A program made the translations under genes and the position numbers. Positions 26,828 through 35,299 of a stretch of DNA of 46,905 nt are shown here, piece after piece. The first letter of the stretch is position 1. The number at the start of each line of letters is the position of its first letter. Location of the stretch: the IMG/VR virus record IMGVR_UViG_3300034177_000014, positions 1 to 46,905 of that record; one strand, 5' to 3'. The stretch is from a virus. Under the pieces are notes generated by a model. That model saw only the letters and a list, made by a program, of their open reading frames with translations. It was not told the DNA's origin and searched no databases.

Positions 26828-27281
26828 CTTTCCTTCTCCCCTCCCCGCTGTCGGGGGCCGCGCTCGTAGATGTTAATGGTTTGCCATAGTCTATGTCGTA
26901 TTGGTCTGCCCTTAACTGACAAGCCTTGGCTTCGCAGACAGTAGCAGATTGGTAATCTGAGCTAACGCAGACTTCTCGGCTCACTCCATAGACAACGTGA
27001 GATTTTTGACAAATCCAACAAAGCAGCTTGGTGGGGGCCGCGCTTACCCCGCGTTTGTCATTGCAATCCGCCATCAACACTGAATTCACCTTATCTTTTC
27101 GCCGTTCCACAAAACGAATCTGTCCAGTCGTATGGTCAACAATAGTAGGCTGCGGCGCGGCTTTCGGTTGGGCGAGGAGGGCGTTAGTCTGACAACGAAG
27201 ATTAAGCGGGATGTCAACTCCACGATCAATACACAATTCCAGCCACTCCCGCAGCAGTTCCAAAGCTTCATCTTGCTTCAC
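26814..27281 (-). CDS. protein with cysteine pairs, possibly zinc-binding
   Basis: 155 aa. The N-terminal helix (ALELLREWLELCIDRG) is followed by a linker with PTIVDHTTGQIRFVERR and a C-terminal Cys-rich part: LLCWICQKSH, then REVCVSS, then VCEAKACQL. The CxxC plus later cysteines suggest a zinc ribbon-like unit. It directly precedes no enzyme but is coupled to the helicase gene upstream by an ATGA overlap. Function unknown. Confidence 0.65.
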   Translation of the reverse strand: MKQDEALELLREWLELCIDRGVDIPLNLRCQTNALLAQPKAAPQPTIVDHTTGQIRFVERRKDKVNSVLMADCNDKRGVSAAPTKLLCWICQKSHVVYGVSREVCVSSDYQSATVCEAKACQLRADQYDIDYGKPLTSTSAAPDSGEGRRKDEIT

Positions 27282-28564
27282 AGTGCTCTCCTTTCTTCTT
27301 CAGTTAAAAGTTTCCAGTCTACAAACTTCAAATCTTTCTGCCTTTCGGCCTTAGATAGCCAACCTTGCCCTGTAATAGCTTTAACATGATGAATCTTATC
27401 TGCTTGCTCAAGACTCTGGATAAGAATAGCAAGATCGGTAGGTTTATCTAAATCTTTGTGGACTTCTTTCCAAAGATCCTTAAGCCCAACTGGTTTGTTA
27501 ACAGCTCCAATAACTCTAAGAAGCTTATCCGCGATTGCCGAATGTTTCCCTTTGCCAAATTCTCCAAGTGCTTTCGGCATATTTCTTTCAGCAGCACTAA
27601 GAAATGTGTTTGCTCGTAATACTTCGGCTGTATCAACTGTTGTCGATATTCTACTTGCTGCACAGGTGAGGCAACCTTTAAGGAGTTGAGTAAATCTGCG
27701 GTTTGAATAGTGCCGGAATCGAACATCAGGTATATCCTCCCATCCTTTATAAATCTCGTCGAGCATCGCATGAGCCGCAGACGTAATCGTCGCGCTGCCT
27801 CTGACTTTCGATTGAATTTCTTTAAGTAAAGTAACGAGCTGTAATTTCTTCTCCTCATCGGGAGGGTCTGGGAATGTAAATTTTCTTCCACTGATTTCTC
27901 CATGAATGTGAATTAATCTGCTAAGGAAACCTTGTCCAATTAGATTAGCTGGAAAGGTGTCCGCATAGTCTTGAGGAGTAATACCGCCGAGAATATTTAA
28001 TGTTGGGAAAGGTATTGCAATACTAACACCGTTCTTTATTCTGCTGCGATAAATATCATCATAATCCCAGAGTTGACCTAACATTCGACAGAAGTCAGTA
28101 TTGTTTGTGCCGATAAACTCGTTAAGTTCATCTGCTGTGATATAGACTTCTCTGGGAGATAAGTCATCAATTTCTCTGCTGCCCCACAAATTCTCTGAAG
28201 TCGTCTTGTCATACCCACGCTTATATCCAGATGTAGATCTATCTGTATAAAGATCTTGTGATTCTCCTTGTAGATCAAGCAGAAGCTTCTCTTTTGTTGT
28301 TCTATCTGCTGCGATAGTAGAATAGCCTGTGGAAGTGATGAGTTTCTTTCCAATCCTGATCGCAGTAGATTTTCTAGCTCCTGGCTCGCCAACAAGGATA
28401 CAATAGATATTTGGATACACTTTGAAATGTCCATGTTGTATGTGAAAATTTCTGCCAAGTATGGCTGCGAGGATGGATATAGCACACCAGCGATGATAGA
28501 TATAAGGCGGTTCAGTTTTTTCCGTGTATGCGAGATATAAAGATATGAAATCGGGTTCATTCAC
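27278..28564 (-). CDS. DUF3987-type replicative ATPase/helicase
   Basis: 428 aa, GTG start at 28564 overlapping the previous stop (GTGA) with GGGAGG 5 nt upstream; an in-register ATG start is absent, and the 28560 ATG reads another frame. It contains the Walker A motif GEPGARKST (59-67) with Arg in place of the usual Gly, an acidic strand YITADELNEF typical of DUF3987 ATPases, and the downstream DYDDIYRSR and GGITPQDYADTF blocks. These proteins are the helicase half of primase-helicases. No primase domain is present here. Neighbour of the DNA polymerase. Confidence 0.78.
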   Translation of the reverse strand: MNEPDFISLYLAYTEKTEPPYIYHRWCAISILAAILGRNFHIQHGHFKVYPNIYCILVGEPGARKSTAIRIGKKLITSTGYSTIAADRTTKEKLLLDLQGESQDLYTDRSTSGYKRGYDKTTSENLWGSREIDDLSPREVYITADELNEFIGTNNTDFCRMLGQLWDYDDIYRSRIKNGVSIAIPFPTLNILGGITPQDYADTFPANLIGQGFLSRLIHIHGEISGRKFTFPDPPDEEKKLQLVTLLKEIQSKVRGSATITSAAHAMLDEIYKGWEDIPDVRFRHYSNRRFTQLLKGCLTCAASRISTTVDTAEVLRANTFLSAAERNMPKALGEFGKGKHSAIADKLLRVIGAVNKPVGLKDLWKEVHKDLDKPTDLAILIQSLEQADKIHHVKAITGQGWLSKAERQKDLKFVDWKLLTEEERRAL

Positions 28565-28740
28565 ACTATCCTCCCGATTCTTCTAAGATAATACTCACGA
28601 TTATGCCGCTGCTTCCAACCTGGATGTGCAGCAAGCCAAGTATCCATCTGTTGTTGACGCGTTAGTTTATTCTTCAGATAATATTCGCGGTCATAGGCTT
28701 TGCGGCTTAATCTACTTTCAACTTCTTTATCTTTGCCCAT
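28561..28740 (-). CDS. 59-aa basic protein with duplicated REYYL motif
   Basis: A short frame filling the gap between polymerase and helicase. ATG 28740 lies inside the polymerase 3' end (34-nt overlap), and the stop overlaps the helicase GTG (GTGA). The product carries YDREYYLKNK near the start and HNREYYLRR near the end, with many Lys/Arg and Gln. That spacing resembles the N-terminal arm of HNH-type phage proteins without the catalytic part. Likely a small DNA-binding accessory of replication; also a coupling leader for the helicase. Confidence 0.65.
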   Translation of the reverse strand: MGKDKEVESRLSRKAYDREYYLKNKLTRQQQMDTWLAAHPGWKQRHNREYYLRRIGRIV

Positions 28741-30935
28741 ATATTACTCTCTCCTTTCATGTCAACTGGAACACGTAGAACGCGAGAAACGCCAGTGCAG
28801 TCAGTAACAGGAATATCAAAAAGCATACATTCATGCACACGCCTAACAAGATCGAGTCTTCCAATTCTATACTGAAATAGAATACTGTCATGAATCTGTG
28901 CACAGAGTTTGAAGTCCGCTGGATTTGGAAGAGCAACTTCATAGAATACCTTTAACCAAGCCTTGTTAAGTGTCATCGCATTAAGCGACTGTGGAGGATG
29001 AGCAACATATGAGTTAAGATCCTGCTTACTCTTAGCAGGATTACCAAAACAATAACGAGTCCATCCAGTAGGGCCAACAAGCTGCTTATGTGTTATTACC
29101 TGATACTTAATATAATCATACCATCTACTTCTAACAGTTGGATATGCAGTATCGAAACACTTCAGAAGATGTTTCGTAACTTGGAGAAGAGTCCAGTTTT
29201 TCGGTAAACTAAGTAATTCTCTTGCTCGCAAGACATTCTTAATTCCCATCGTATCGAGTAATACTCTTTCCCCCATATTGTAATTGGCCCCGTGATTTGT
29301 TCGCTTAGATAAATCCCGAATTTCTTTATCAATAACGTTACCGCTGGCATCCACAATCTTCTCGTATGGTAGGCCAAAAAAGGCACTCGCATTGATAGCG
29401 TGAAAGTCTTTACCACTGGCGAGAGTTGTGAGGAGGTTTGTGTCGCCGCTAAGGTAGCCCGTATCACGAGATTCTGCCTGCGCATAGTCAGCTTCTCCAA
29501 AGTAAAAGTCGGTGTCTGATTCGAAAACTTCCTTGTAAACAATGTCTGTTCTCCTTACTGGAATGTTGTGTATTTGAAGTCCTGCCCAAAAATGGTGCTC
29601 CTGACTAGATAATCTTCCTGTATCTGTTCCATGCGGATTAAGCTGATACATAAATCGCCCGTTGAGAGTAACTCCGTCCTTAAAGTAACTTGAAGTGAGT
29701 TTGCGATCTTTTCGTATATCTTCAATGAGGCCGACGAGATAAGCATTGAGTGGATGTCGATTCTTAACTCTGTCTTTCGCGGCAACGTCGCTATTAGTAA
29801 CATCGCCAGATCCAAGAACCTTCCAAAGTCTAACGCATTGTGGGGAGCTGTTAGGATTGAAGCCAGGTTCTCCAAGTGCTTTTCGCAATCTTGTGACCTT
29901 AGTCTCAATCGTGCTTTCCACTTGGTCGCGTAGAGTATTGAAACTTTGTTCATTTCTTTTCACTCCTGTTAACTCAGCTTGGAGGCACGGGAAGTTAAGA
30001 GGAAATTCCATCTCATAATTACGAAGTGCCCACGCAGGCATCTCACGTAAGAGACTGAGACAGGATAATGCGGTTGTAAAATTATCCTTAGCGTTATATC
30101 TATAATATTCTTGTGAATATATCGGAACATTCGCTTCATCTTTCCAAAATTGCCACTTGCGAACGGCGAACGAAGTAATAAAGTCCAACCGTTTTGGCAA
30201 CTCTGAATACCATGCGTGAAAAAGATTAGCTGTGTCGTAACACCAATTGCGAACAGGTGCTCTCCATCGGAGGTGGTAGCTATTATCGTATTTCCCTGTT
30301 TGGAAAATCTTCGGCGCTGGTAATGCGTTGAACTTCCGAATCCAAGCCAAATCATATTCATCCTTAAATGGAATAACTACAGAATGAAACCGGATACGCT
30401 TAGTCGCAGCATCAAACCATATACCACAATAGCCAGAACAAGTAATGATGAGATCGTCTTCGATAGTTTCCACGTCGTTAGCAATAAGATTAGCCCTGCT
30501 AAAATCATCATAAATAGCGTCAAGTCTTGCAGGAGTTGCCAGTTCCCAGGAAAATGCCGGGACAGGGAACCAGCTATCAGGCTGAGTAAACTTAGAAAGA
30601 TAACGAGAGAACAGAAACTTACCGGTATTTGTCGTCGCCAAATGTTCGAGGGGATTACAAATGAGAAACTCGCAACCACTATGGTCGAGTATACTACCTG
30701 CATAATCATCAAGAGTTGGCTGTCGTCTATCATCTTCCCTCCTCAAGAGTTTAGTAAGGAGCCATCTATGAGTTGTTACTATGTGCTTTGTCCCGTGATC
30801 TTTCGCACGCAGTAATACTTCTGTAATAGTTCCTACCGAGCCAGCATTAAATCTAACGCTGTGCCCGCTAAGTAACGGCTTCAGAAACGGAAGAAATTTA
30901 ACATCTTCCGGGTGAAGCTGAAGAAAGAGCCGCAT
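28707..30935 (-). CDS. family A DNA polymerase with 3'-5' exonuclease
   Basis: 742 aa. Exonuclease motifs: Exo I NDVET (D154, E156), Exo II KYDNSYHL (D217) and Exo III YNAKD (Y280, D284). Polymerase domain: GTDTGRLSS (436-444), motif A ADYAQAESR (D483), motif B from R540 and K544 to NHGANY (Y552), and motif C IHDSILF (H682, D683). The usual Glu after the catalytic Asp is Ser. No 5' nuclease domain, as in T7-like polymerases. ATG overlaps the MazG stop (TAATG). Replicates the phage genome. Confidence 0.95.
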   Translation of the reverse strand: MRLFLQLHPEDVKFLPFLKPLLSGHSVRFNAGSVGTITEVLLRAKDHGTKHIVTTHRWLLTKLLRREDDRRQPTLDDYAGSILDHSGCEFLICNPLEHLATTNTGKFLFSRYLSKFTQPDSWFPVPAFSWELATPARLDAIYDDFSRANLIANDVETIEDDLIITCSGYCGIWFDAATKRIRFHSVVIPFKDEYDLAWIRKFNALPAPKIFQTGKYDNSYHLRWRAPVRNWCYDTANLFHAWYSELPKRLDFITSFAVRKWQFWKDEANVPIYSQEYYRYNAKDNFTTALSCLSLLREMPAWALRNYEMEFPLNFPCLQAELTGVKRNEQSFNTLRDQVESTIETKVTRLRKALGEPGFNPNSSPQCVRLWKVLGSGDVTNSDVAAKDRVKNRHPLNAYLVGLIEDIRKDRKLTSSYFKDGVTLNGRFMYQLNPHGTDTGRLSSQEHHFWAGLQIHNIPVRRTDIVYKEVFESDTDFYFGEADYAQAESRDTGYLSGDTNLLTTLASGKDFHAINASAFFGLPYEKIVDASGNVIDKEIRDLSKRTNHGANYNMGERVLLDTMGIKNVLRARELLSLPKNWTLLQVTKHLLKCFDTAYPTVRSRWYDYIKYQVITHKQLVGPTGWTRYCFGNPAKSKQDLNSYVAHPPQSLNAMTLNKAWLKVFYEVALPNPADFKLCAQIHDSILFQYRIGRLDLVRRVHECMLFDIPVTDCTGVSRVLRVPVDMKGESNIWAKIKKLKVD

Positions 30936-31288
30936 TAGACTTTATCAGCTCTTGCCTGTGCGTGATGGTCGCTGTATTGTTCAGGATATCTTACCTTCAA
31001 CTTTACCATGTTACTTTCGATAAGACTAATGATATCTGTTCCGAGTGTATTACACATCATCTGAATATAGAAAAGCATATCGCCACATTCTTCTTTCACA
31101 TTGTCTCGGTCAATAGGTTTATTATATACCCACGCTTTTTTCATGCTGTCCAGATACTCACCAGCTTCTCCACTTGCGCCCACAGCCGAATGCAACAAGT
31201 CTAATACTTCTGAACCCATTGGCTTCGCGCGGAGTGCAACAAATTCCTGATATATTTCCAGAATAGTATATGCTCGCAACTGTCGCAT
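30935..31288 (-). CDS. MazG-like nucleotide pyrophosphohydrolase
   Basis: 117 aa. The MazG metal-binding pattern is clear: GEAGEYLD (about 36-43) and EECGDMLFY (about 65-73), i.e. ExxE followed by ExxD on two helices. These enzymes hydrolyse (d)NTPs or ppGpp; phages may use them to keep the host metabolically active. Ribosome site AGGAG 5 nt from the ATG. It starts just after the terminator at 31311-31360 and couples to the DNA polymerase (TAATG). Confidence 0.85.
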   Translation of the reverse strand: MRQLRAYTILEIYQEFVALRAKPMGSEVLDLLHSAVGASGEAGEYLDSMKKAWVYNKPIDRDNVKEECGDMLFYIQMMCNTLGTDIISLIESNMVKLKVRYPEQYSDHHAQARADKV

Positions 31289-31310
31289 TGTAGTCTCCTA
31301 AGAAACTAAG

Positions 31311-31360
31311 AAAAAAGGAAAAACAGCAGGAGCTAGGCTTGTGACTTCGCCCCCGCTGTT
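31311..31360 (-). terminator. intrinsic terminator after the 31380-31841 gene
   Basis: On the - strand ACAGCGGG pairs with CCTGCTGT (one G-U), followed by TTTTTCCTTTTTT. A second 8-bp hairpin (GTCTAACA / TGTTAGAC, 31361-31385) lies just upstream and overlaps the stop codon. It isolates the putative DNA-binding protein mRNA from the downstream MazG-polymerase genes, so those genes rely on read-through or an unseen promoter. Confidence 0.8.
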
Positions 31361-31379
31361 GTCTAACAACTTATGGCTG

Positions 31380-31841
31380 TTAGACTGGAACGAACCTGAG
31401 AAGATTCGCGTATTCCTTGCCCTTCTCTTTGTTCTCTGTTTTCTTGATAACAACGAGAGCTTTGATTCCTTTGCTGGCCTCAACGATCTGCGAATTGGCC
31501 TTGATGCCAAGACGTTCGCCAATCGGTTCGAGAACCTTCTTCAGATTCCCGCGACCAAACTCGTTGTCAAGCATAAAGGCAATAGTGCAAACATCTCCGA
31601 TCTTCGGCTGTTTGTCAGCGTCATTCGGATCTGCCAGTTCCTTCACTTCGATGCACTTCATTGCCATTTCAACCGCAGGATGGTTGGCGATGGCTTTCTT
31701 GTTGAGACCTTGATGCAGTTCAACAAGGTATGCACCACTGGGAAATACCAGGAAACCTGGCAAGTCTTCAATATCATCCAATGTTCCGTCGAGAATAGAG
31801 AAGTCAAGGTTTGCTGCTGTTGCTTGAGCTGATTGGCTCAT
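31380..31841 (-). CDS. putative ssDNA-binding-like protein, highly expressed
   Basis: 153 aa from ATG 31841 (GGAAGG 6 nt upstream); an upstream start at 31934 would run deep into the kinase gene without a ribosome site. Beta-rich (GFLVFPSGAYLVELHQG, DVCTIAFMLD) with basic C-terminal strands (ALVVIKKTENKEKGKEYANL) in the style of phage OB-fold or DUF669-like proteins encoded beside recombination ATPases. Strong codon bias and its own terminator suggest abundance, as for an SSB. Function inferred. Confidence 0.6.
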   Translation of the reverse strand: MSQSAQATAANLDFSILDGTLDDIEDLPGFLVFPSGAYLVELHQGLNKKAIANHPAVEMAMKCIEVKELADPNDADKQPKIGDVCTIAFMLDNEFGRGNLKKVLEPIGERLGIKANSQIVEASKGIKALVVIKKTENKEKGKEYANLLRFVPV

Positions 31842-31891
31842 AAGACACCTTCCGTAAGTTTGAGTGAGTGAATGAATGTAGCGTTTTGAAT

Positions 31892-32476
31892 CTACTGCTC
31901 TACAGCTTTCTTTTGCTGTAGCCTTTGCTCCCAATATCGCAGAGCGAAGTTGTGAAGGTCATCAGCCTTCTTATACAGATCCGTTACTGTTCCCTCGTTA
32001 TCTAGGAGATAATGTCTGTTAGGAGGAAACGCGATTCTAAGATCTTCCGAAGAATGAGGACGAACAATATATTCTATATTTCTAATAATACTGGCAAGAA
32101 TTCCTCCTTTTCGTTCAATCCAATCTGCCTCATTTTGGAAGCGAACATCAGGAATAATGAAGTATTCACTTCTTGCATTCCACAAATGTATCTCCATACA
32201 TATAACCCAAATATCTTCATGAATAAGTTGTCTACCCCATTCCGTTCCGAGAGTTTGAGCAAAGTAGCGAGGGGAACGCTGGAAAAGATATAGATTCTCC
32301 TCTTTCTTTGATCTATCCTCCCAGATATTCATATCCTCCAGTCCCGGTAAATAACTAAGCATTTCCTTAATAGGAGCGGAGAAGTTACGGCTGTAATACT
32401 TATGCTTAAAACCTAAATACTCAGCAATAGTTGTCTTTCCCGCACCGGCCTTACCCATCAAGCCTATAATCCTCAC
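31892..32476 (-). CDS. deoxynucleoside monophosphate kinase
   Basis: 194 aa. P-loop MGKAGAGKTT (G8 to T15-16) opens the protein. The phage dNMP kinase signatures RSPRYFAQTLGTEWGRQ and IPDVRFQNEADWI follow, the latter with the Asp-Arg and Glu of the lid/NMP site. The enzyme phosphorylates dNMPs from degraded host DNA to dNDPs for replication. Stop and start overlap with the Sak4-like gene (ATGA type, 32473-32476). Confidence 0.88.
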   Translation of the reverse strand: MRIIGLMGKAGAGKTTIAEYLGFKHKYYSRNFSAPIKEMLSYLPGLEDMNIWEDRSKKEENLYLFQRSPRYFAQTLGTEWGRQLIHEDIWVICMEIHLWNARSEYFIIPDVRFQNEADWIERKGGILASIIRNIEYIVRPHSSEDLRIAFPPNRHYLLDNEGTVTDLYKKADDLHNFALRYWEQRLQQKKAVEQ

Positions 32477-33363
32477 AGTTTCTCCCCTTGTTGACTCAAT
32501 CCAACAGCCTTCGCCGCTGATCCTTTCAGCGATGCCATTACATCAGCAACAGGATCTTTCTTCAGCGGAGGAATCTCACCTGTGAAGAAGGGAAGCAGCT
32601 TCGGAGTTTGGAACTTCTCGATAGCTTGATCCGTGCGACTTCCAATTAAGATTTGTTGCTTGAAGGTTGTTGAGGATGCGAAATTATGCTGTCCGAGACC
32701 GGCTTCGCAGTAGACTACATGATCGAAGTATTTGGCAATACCTCTGCTAAAGTTATCCGTTCCAGATACAGGCACTAACTTCGTCTTATCATTATCTTCC
32801 ATCCGCGCAGTAGTAACTAAGCAAAGGACAACTACGTTATAAGCGCCTTGCTGAATGTTGCTATAAAATCCATCAAGGAGCGTGCCTTGCTTTCTATAAT
32901 CTTCCCATCCAGGCTTGTATTCTTCGTCCTGATTTCTAATAATATGGTTGATTGCGGAATTTCCGAGCTGAGTTCCTGAATCAACAATGAAAATATCATT
33001 CTGTCCAAGTTCATGGAGGCAGAAGCGAGGATGAAACGCGGCTTTACTTTTTTCGCAGAGCGCACAGTTATGTCTCCCGTGGTGAACACAAAGATTCATT
33101 GGAGCGCCAGTAGCTACCTTCCTCATCGTCTCAATGCCTACTGGATAACTCCTGCTATCAGGAATACGGAAAAGAGTAATGCGTTCCTGCCATTCCTTTG
33201 GCAACTTTAGCAGCGTTCTCCAACCGTTCTCAAGATCGAACCAGTGAAGATTGAACCTTTCCGCAAGTTGACCTGCAAGTTGCGTCTTACCTGTTTTCGA
33301 GTCCCCAAACACGCAGATGTGTTGTGGAACCCATGCACCATCTGTTACTTCTGATAGCTTCAT
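32473..33363 (-). CDS. Sak4-like RecA-fold ATPase
   Basis: 296 aa. Walker A GDSKTGKTQ (20-28), Walker B IFIVDSGTQ (124-132), and LCLVTTARMEDND in the core are as in the AAA_24/Sak4 family of phage single-strand annealing ATPases. Residues 91-115 carry an insertion with C92, H94, H95, C100, C103 and C115, which could bind zinc. Neighbours (Cas4-like nuclease upstream, putative ssDNA-binding protein downstream) make an exonuclease-annealase-SSB module for recombination-dependent replication. Confidence 0.8.
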   Translation of the reverse strand: MKLSEVTDGAWVPQHICVFGDSKTGKTQLAGQLAERFNLHWFDLENGWRTLLKLPKEWQERITLFRIPDSRSYPVGIETMRKVATGAPMNLCVHHGRHNCALCEKSKAAFHPRFCLHELGQNDIFIVDSGTQLGNSAINHIIRNQDEEYKPGWEDYRKQGTLLDGFYSNIQQGAYNVVVLCLVTTARMEDNDKTKLVPVSGTDNFSRGIAKYFDHVVYCEAGLGQHNFASSTTFKQQILIGSRTDQAIEKFQTPKLLPFFTGEIPPLKKDPVADVMASLKGSAAKAVGLSQQGEKL

Positions 33364-34298
33364 GGTTTAAGCTCCTGGGTATGTCGTTGTAGTTGTGCTT
33401 CGATTAATTCCAGAAGTGAGATGTTGAAATGAAAATCAGCATCTTCTTCTTTTTTAATTTTCGGATTAGCTCCTGTGATAATAACTTCATCACTAAGAGT
33501 GCAGATATTTAGGAATTCACAAGCTCTACCGAAGCTACTGCAAGCATCACCATGCATCGGCCACAGTTGTTCTTTATCGTAAATATTAACAGTATCAACT
33601 TCAATAAGCATTTGCTTAATCCAATGCGCCCTCATGCTATGACTTTTCGAAAAGGTAAATTGTTCGTATTCCTTAATTATCGTCTTGTAAACAAGATATA
33701 ATATCTTAAAACTACTTCCTTTAATATTTGGATCTTTCTGTGCTATGAAGTCACAGACTAAACTATAACCTAACGCTTGATCTGAGTTTTGATACTTTGC
33801 TGGTAAGACCCATTTATCAGCTGTTGTTTTAACCTCCAAAACAAACAATTCTCTGGTCTTTTTGTGGATAAGAACCACGTCCACAAATCCTCGATAGTAG
33901 AACCCGCTACCAATCTTAATTCGAAACCCAAGCTCGCAAGCTGGAACATTATTGAATACAGCAACAGCATACTCAGCAAGAACAGCATCCTTAAAGTTGC
34001 GTTCAAATAACTCAAGAGCATGATATACATGCCAGAGTGTTTTTCTCTTCCGTTCTTCGGCGTCACTAACATTAATGATGTCACGCTTCCACATGAGGAA
34101 GATATCGAATACGATCTTGCGTCTTGGCGTGCCGAGTAATAACATCTGTATTCCGTGTCCAACGGCTTTACCAAAACTAAGATCCTCACTTTCTTCCTCC
34201 GCTTTTCCAAGCAGCTTAGTTAATTGGTATTTCCGTGGACAGCGCCTCAGAAGTGCTATGCTGCTGTGGCTCAGCCGTAGTAGTGCTGGATGGAGCAA
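33360..34298 (-). CDS. Cas4/RecB-type PD-(D/E)xK exonuclease, probable Fe-S
   Basis: 312 aa from a TTG start at 34298 (AGGAG 7 nt upstream); the GTG at 34364 has no ribosome site and would overlap the previous gene by 149 nt. Catalytic residues: H48 (AVGHGIQ), D140 (YRGFVDVV), E155/K157 (VLEVKTT) and the QxxxY element Q174-Y178. Four cysteines (C20 in RRCPRKY; C253, C260 and C266 in CSSFGRACEFLNIC) match the Fe-S site of Cas4/AddB nucleases. It would resect dsDNA ends for the Sak4-like partner. Confidence 0.82.
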   Translation of the reverse strand: MLHPALLRLSHSSIALLRRCPRKYQLTKLLGKAEEESEDLSFGKAVGHGIQMLLLGTPRRKIVFDIFLMWKRDIINVSDAEERKRKTLWHVYHALELFERNFKDAVLAEYAVAVFNNVPACELGFRIKIGSGFYYRGFVDVVLIHKKTRELFVLEVKTTADKWVLPAKYQNSDQALGYSLVCDFIAQKDPNIKGSSFKILYLVYKTIIKEYEQFTFSKSHSMRAHWIKQMLIEVDTVNIYDKEQLWPMHGDACSSFGRACEFLNICTLSDEVIITGANPKIKKEEDADFHFNISLLELIEAQLQRHTQELKP

Positions 34299-34677
34299 AC
34301 CATTTCTCCTGGAAAGCTTTATCTGATAGGAGTGCGTGGCAGAGTAATAACTCACACAACGCACGACTTATTCTTATATGTTTCGACAACTCAGTTACTG
34401 TATAGCCAATATCAATAGCATCTCTTGCATTTTCACAGTGACAGCAACCAGCTCTTAGCCTTCCACCAATTGTTATCCCAAAAAGATGCAGGCAACTGCT
34501 ACATATATCAGCACCCGGAATATTAGGCCAGACAGTTCCCATCGCAGGATCGAGTGCTTCTTCGTTGCACAACCAACTAAAAATAAGTTTCGTTTCATGA
34601 AAGTAGTTAATATACATCCGGTGACGAAAGTGATGGAACAATACAGTGATAATGAAGCAAGCTGTTTCATGCTTCAT
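34216..34677 (-). CDS. zinc ribbon-like protein with HTH-like segment
   Basis: 153 aa, ATG in TAATG with the upstream stop. CxxC in ADICSSCLHLFG and CHC in AGCCHCENARD (about 60-83) could bind zinc. The following segment (YTVTELSKHIRISRALCELLL) looks like a helix-turn-helix. The C-terminus (TTTAEPQQHSTSEAL) is disordered and overlaps the TTG start of the nuclease. Could be a DNA-binding regulator or recombination helper; function unknown. Confidence 0.6.
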   Translation of the reverse strand: MKHETACFIITVLFHHFRHRMYINYFHETKLIFSWLCNEEALDPAMGTVWPNIPGADICSSCLHLFGITIGGRLRAGCCHCENARDAIDIGYTVTELSKHIRISRALCELLLCHALLSDKAFQEKWFAPSSTTTAEPQQHSTSEALSTEIPIN

Positions 34678-34988
34678 TAGTTAATCCTTGCCGCCTCCAG
34701 AGTTTTCTTCTCTGCCTCTGCATCGTTAACAAGCTTTGGTAGAATGTCGAATACTGCTCGTCGCAGAGTTTGTTGAAGTGTCTCAGTAGGCTGAACGATG
34801 ATAGTAGAGTATATCTCATTACCGCAGCTAAATCCACGGAGACAAATTTTGTGGGGAATAGTAAGATCTGTGATATGCGGGGAATAGAGGGCAAGCGATA
34901 CAACGGAATTATGGAACTCATGAATTTTATTACACTTGCGAGAGCATCCATCAGGATCATTGTCTACGAAAGCAACTTTAGCTGTCAT
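34677..34988 (-). CDS. small protein of unknown function
   Basis: 103 aa. Opens with MTAKVAFVDNDPDGCSRKCN, then a hydrophobic core (HNSVVSLALYSPHITDLTI) and a helical Glu/Lys-rich end. Four cysteines are scattered; no family match known to me. It is coupled on both sides (ATGA at 34985-34988, TAATG at 34677), indicating a real gene in the replication operon. Confidence 0.6.
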   Translation of the reverse strand: MTAKVAFVDNDPDGCSRKCNKIHEFHNSVVSLALYSPHITDLTIPHKICLRGFSCGNEIYSTIIVQPTETLQQTLRRAVFDILPKLVNDAEAEKKTLEAARIN

Positions 34989-35299
34989 AGATCCTCCATC
35001 CCAATATTCTTTAAGCCTTTATTCCTTCCACTCGCAGCACTTTTGACTGTCTCATCAATAATTCGTGTTTTTGTTTTACTTTCAAGACCGGCAACTATAA
35101 TGCTGATATCTTCTTCTTTAAGTAGATGAACCAGTTCGGGATCTTTATCAAGGTTGCGATGAATTGTTTGCAACATTGATTCCATACCTGGATGGTTCGC
35201 CTTGAGCGCCGCGTCAAGATCAGCGATTCGCTGCTGAAGTTCAGCAAGTCCAGGATATTCTATTGATGCTCCAGCCTGTTGCTGCTGTTGTTCACTCAT
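34985..35299 (-). CDS. helical protein of unknown function
   Basis: 104 aa. A poly-Gln start (SEQQQQQAGA), a leucine-rich helix (LAELQQRIADLDAALKAN), then DISIIVAGLESKTKTRI and a basic end ASGRNKGLKNIGMEDL. Coupled upstream and downstream by ATGA overlaps. No membrane segment. Part of a set of five short overlapping genes between the Cys-rich peptide and the nuclease. Confidence 0.6.
   Translation of the reverse strand: MSEQQQQQAGASIEYPGLAELQQRIADLDAALKANHPGMESMLQTIHRNLDKDPELVHLLKEEDISIIVAGLESKTKTRIIDETVKSAASGRNKGLKNIGMEDL

Noticed and set aside
31842-31934. Longer start of the putative ssDNA-binding protein
   Set aside because: It runs into the kinase gene with no ribosome site; GGAAGG precedes ATG 31841.
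34299-34364. Longer N-terminus of the Cas4-like nuclease from GTG 34364
   Set aside because: No ribosome site and long overlap; TTG 34298 has AGGAG at good distance and keeps all motifs.
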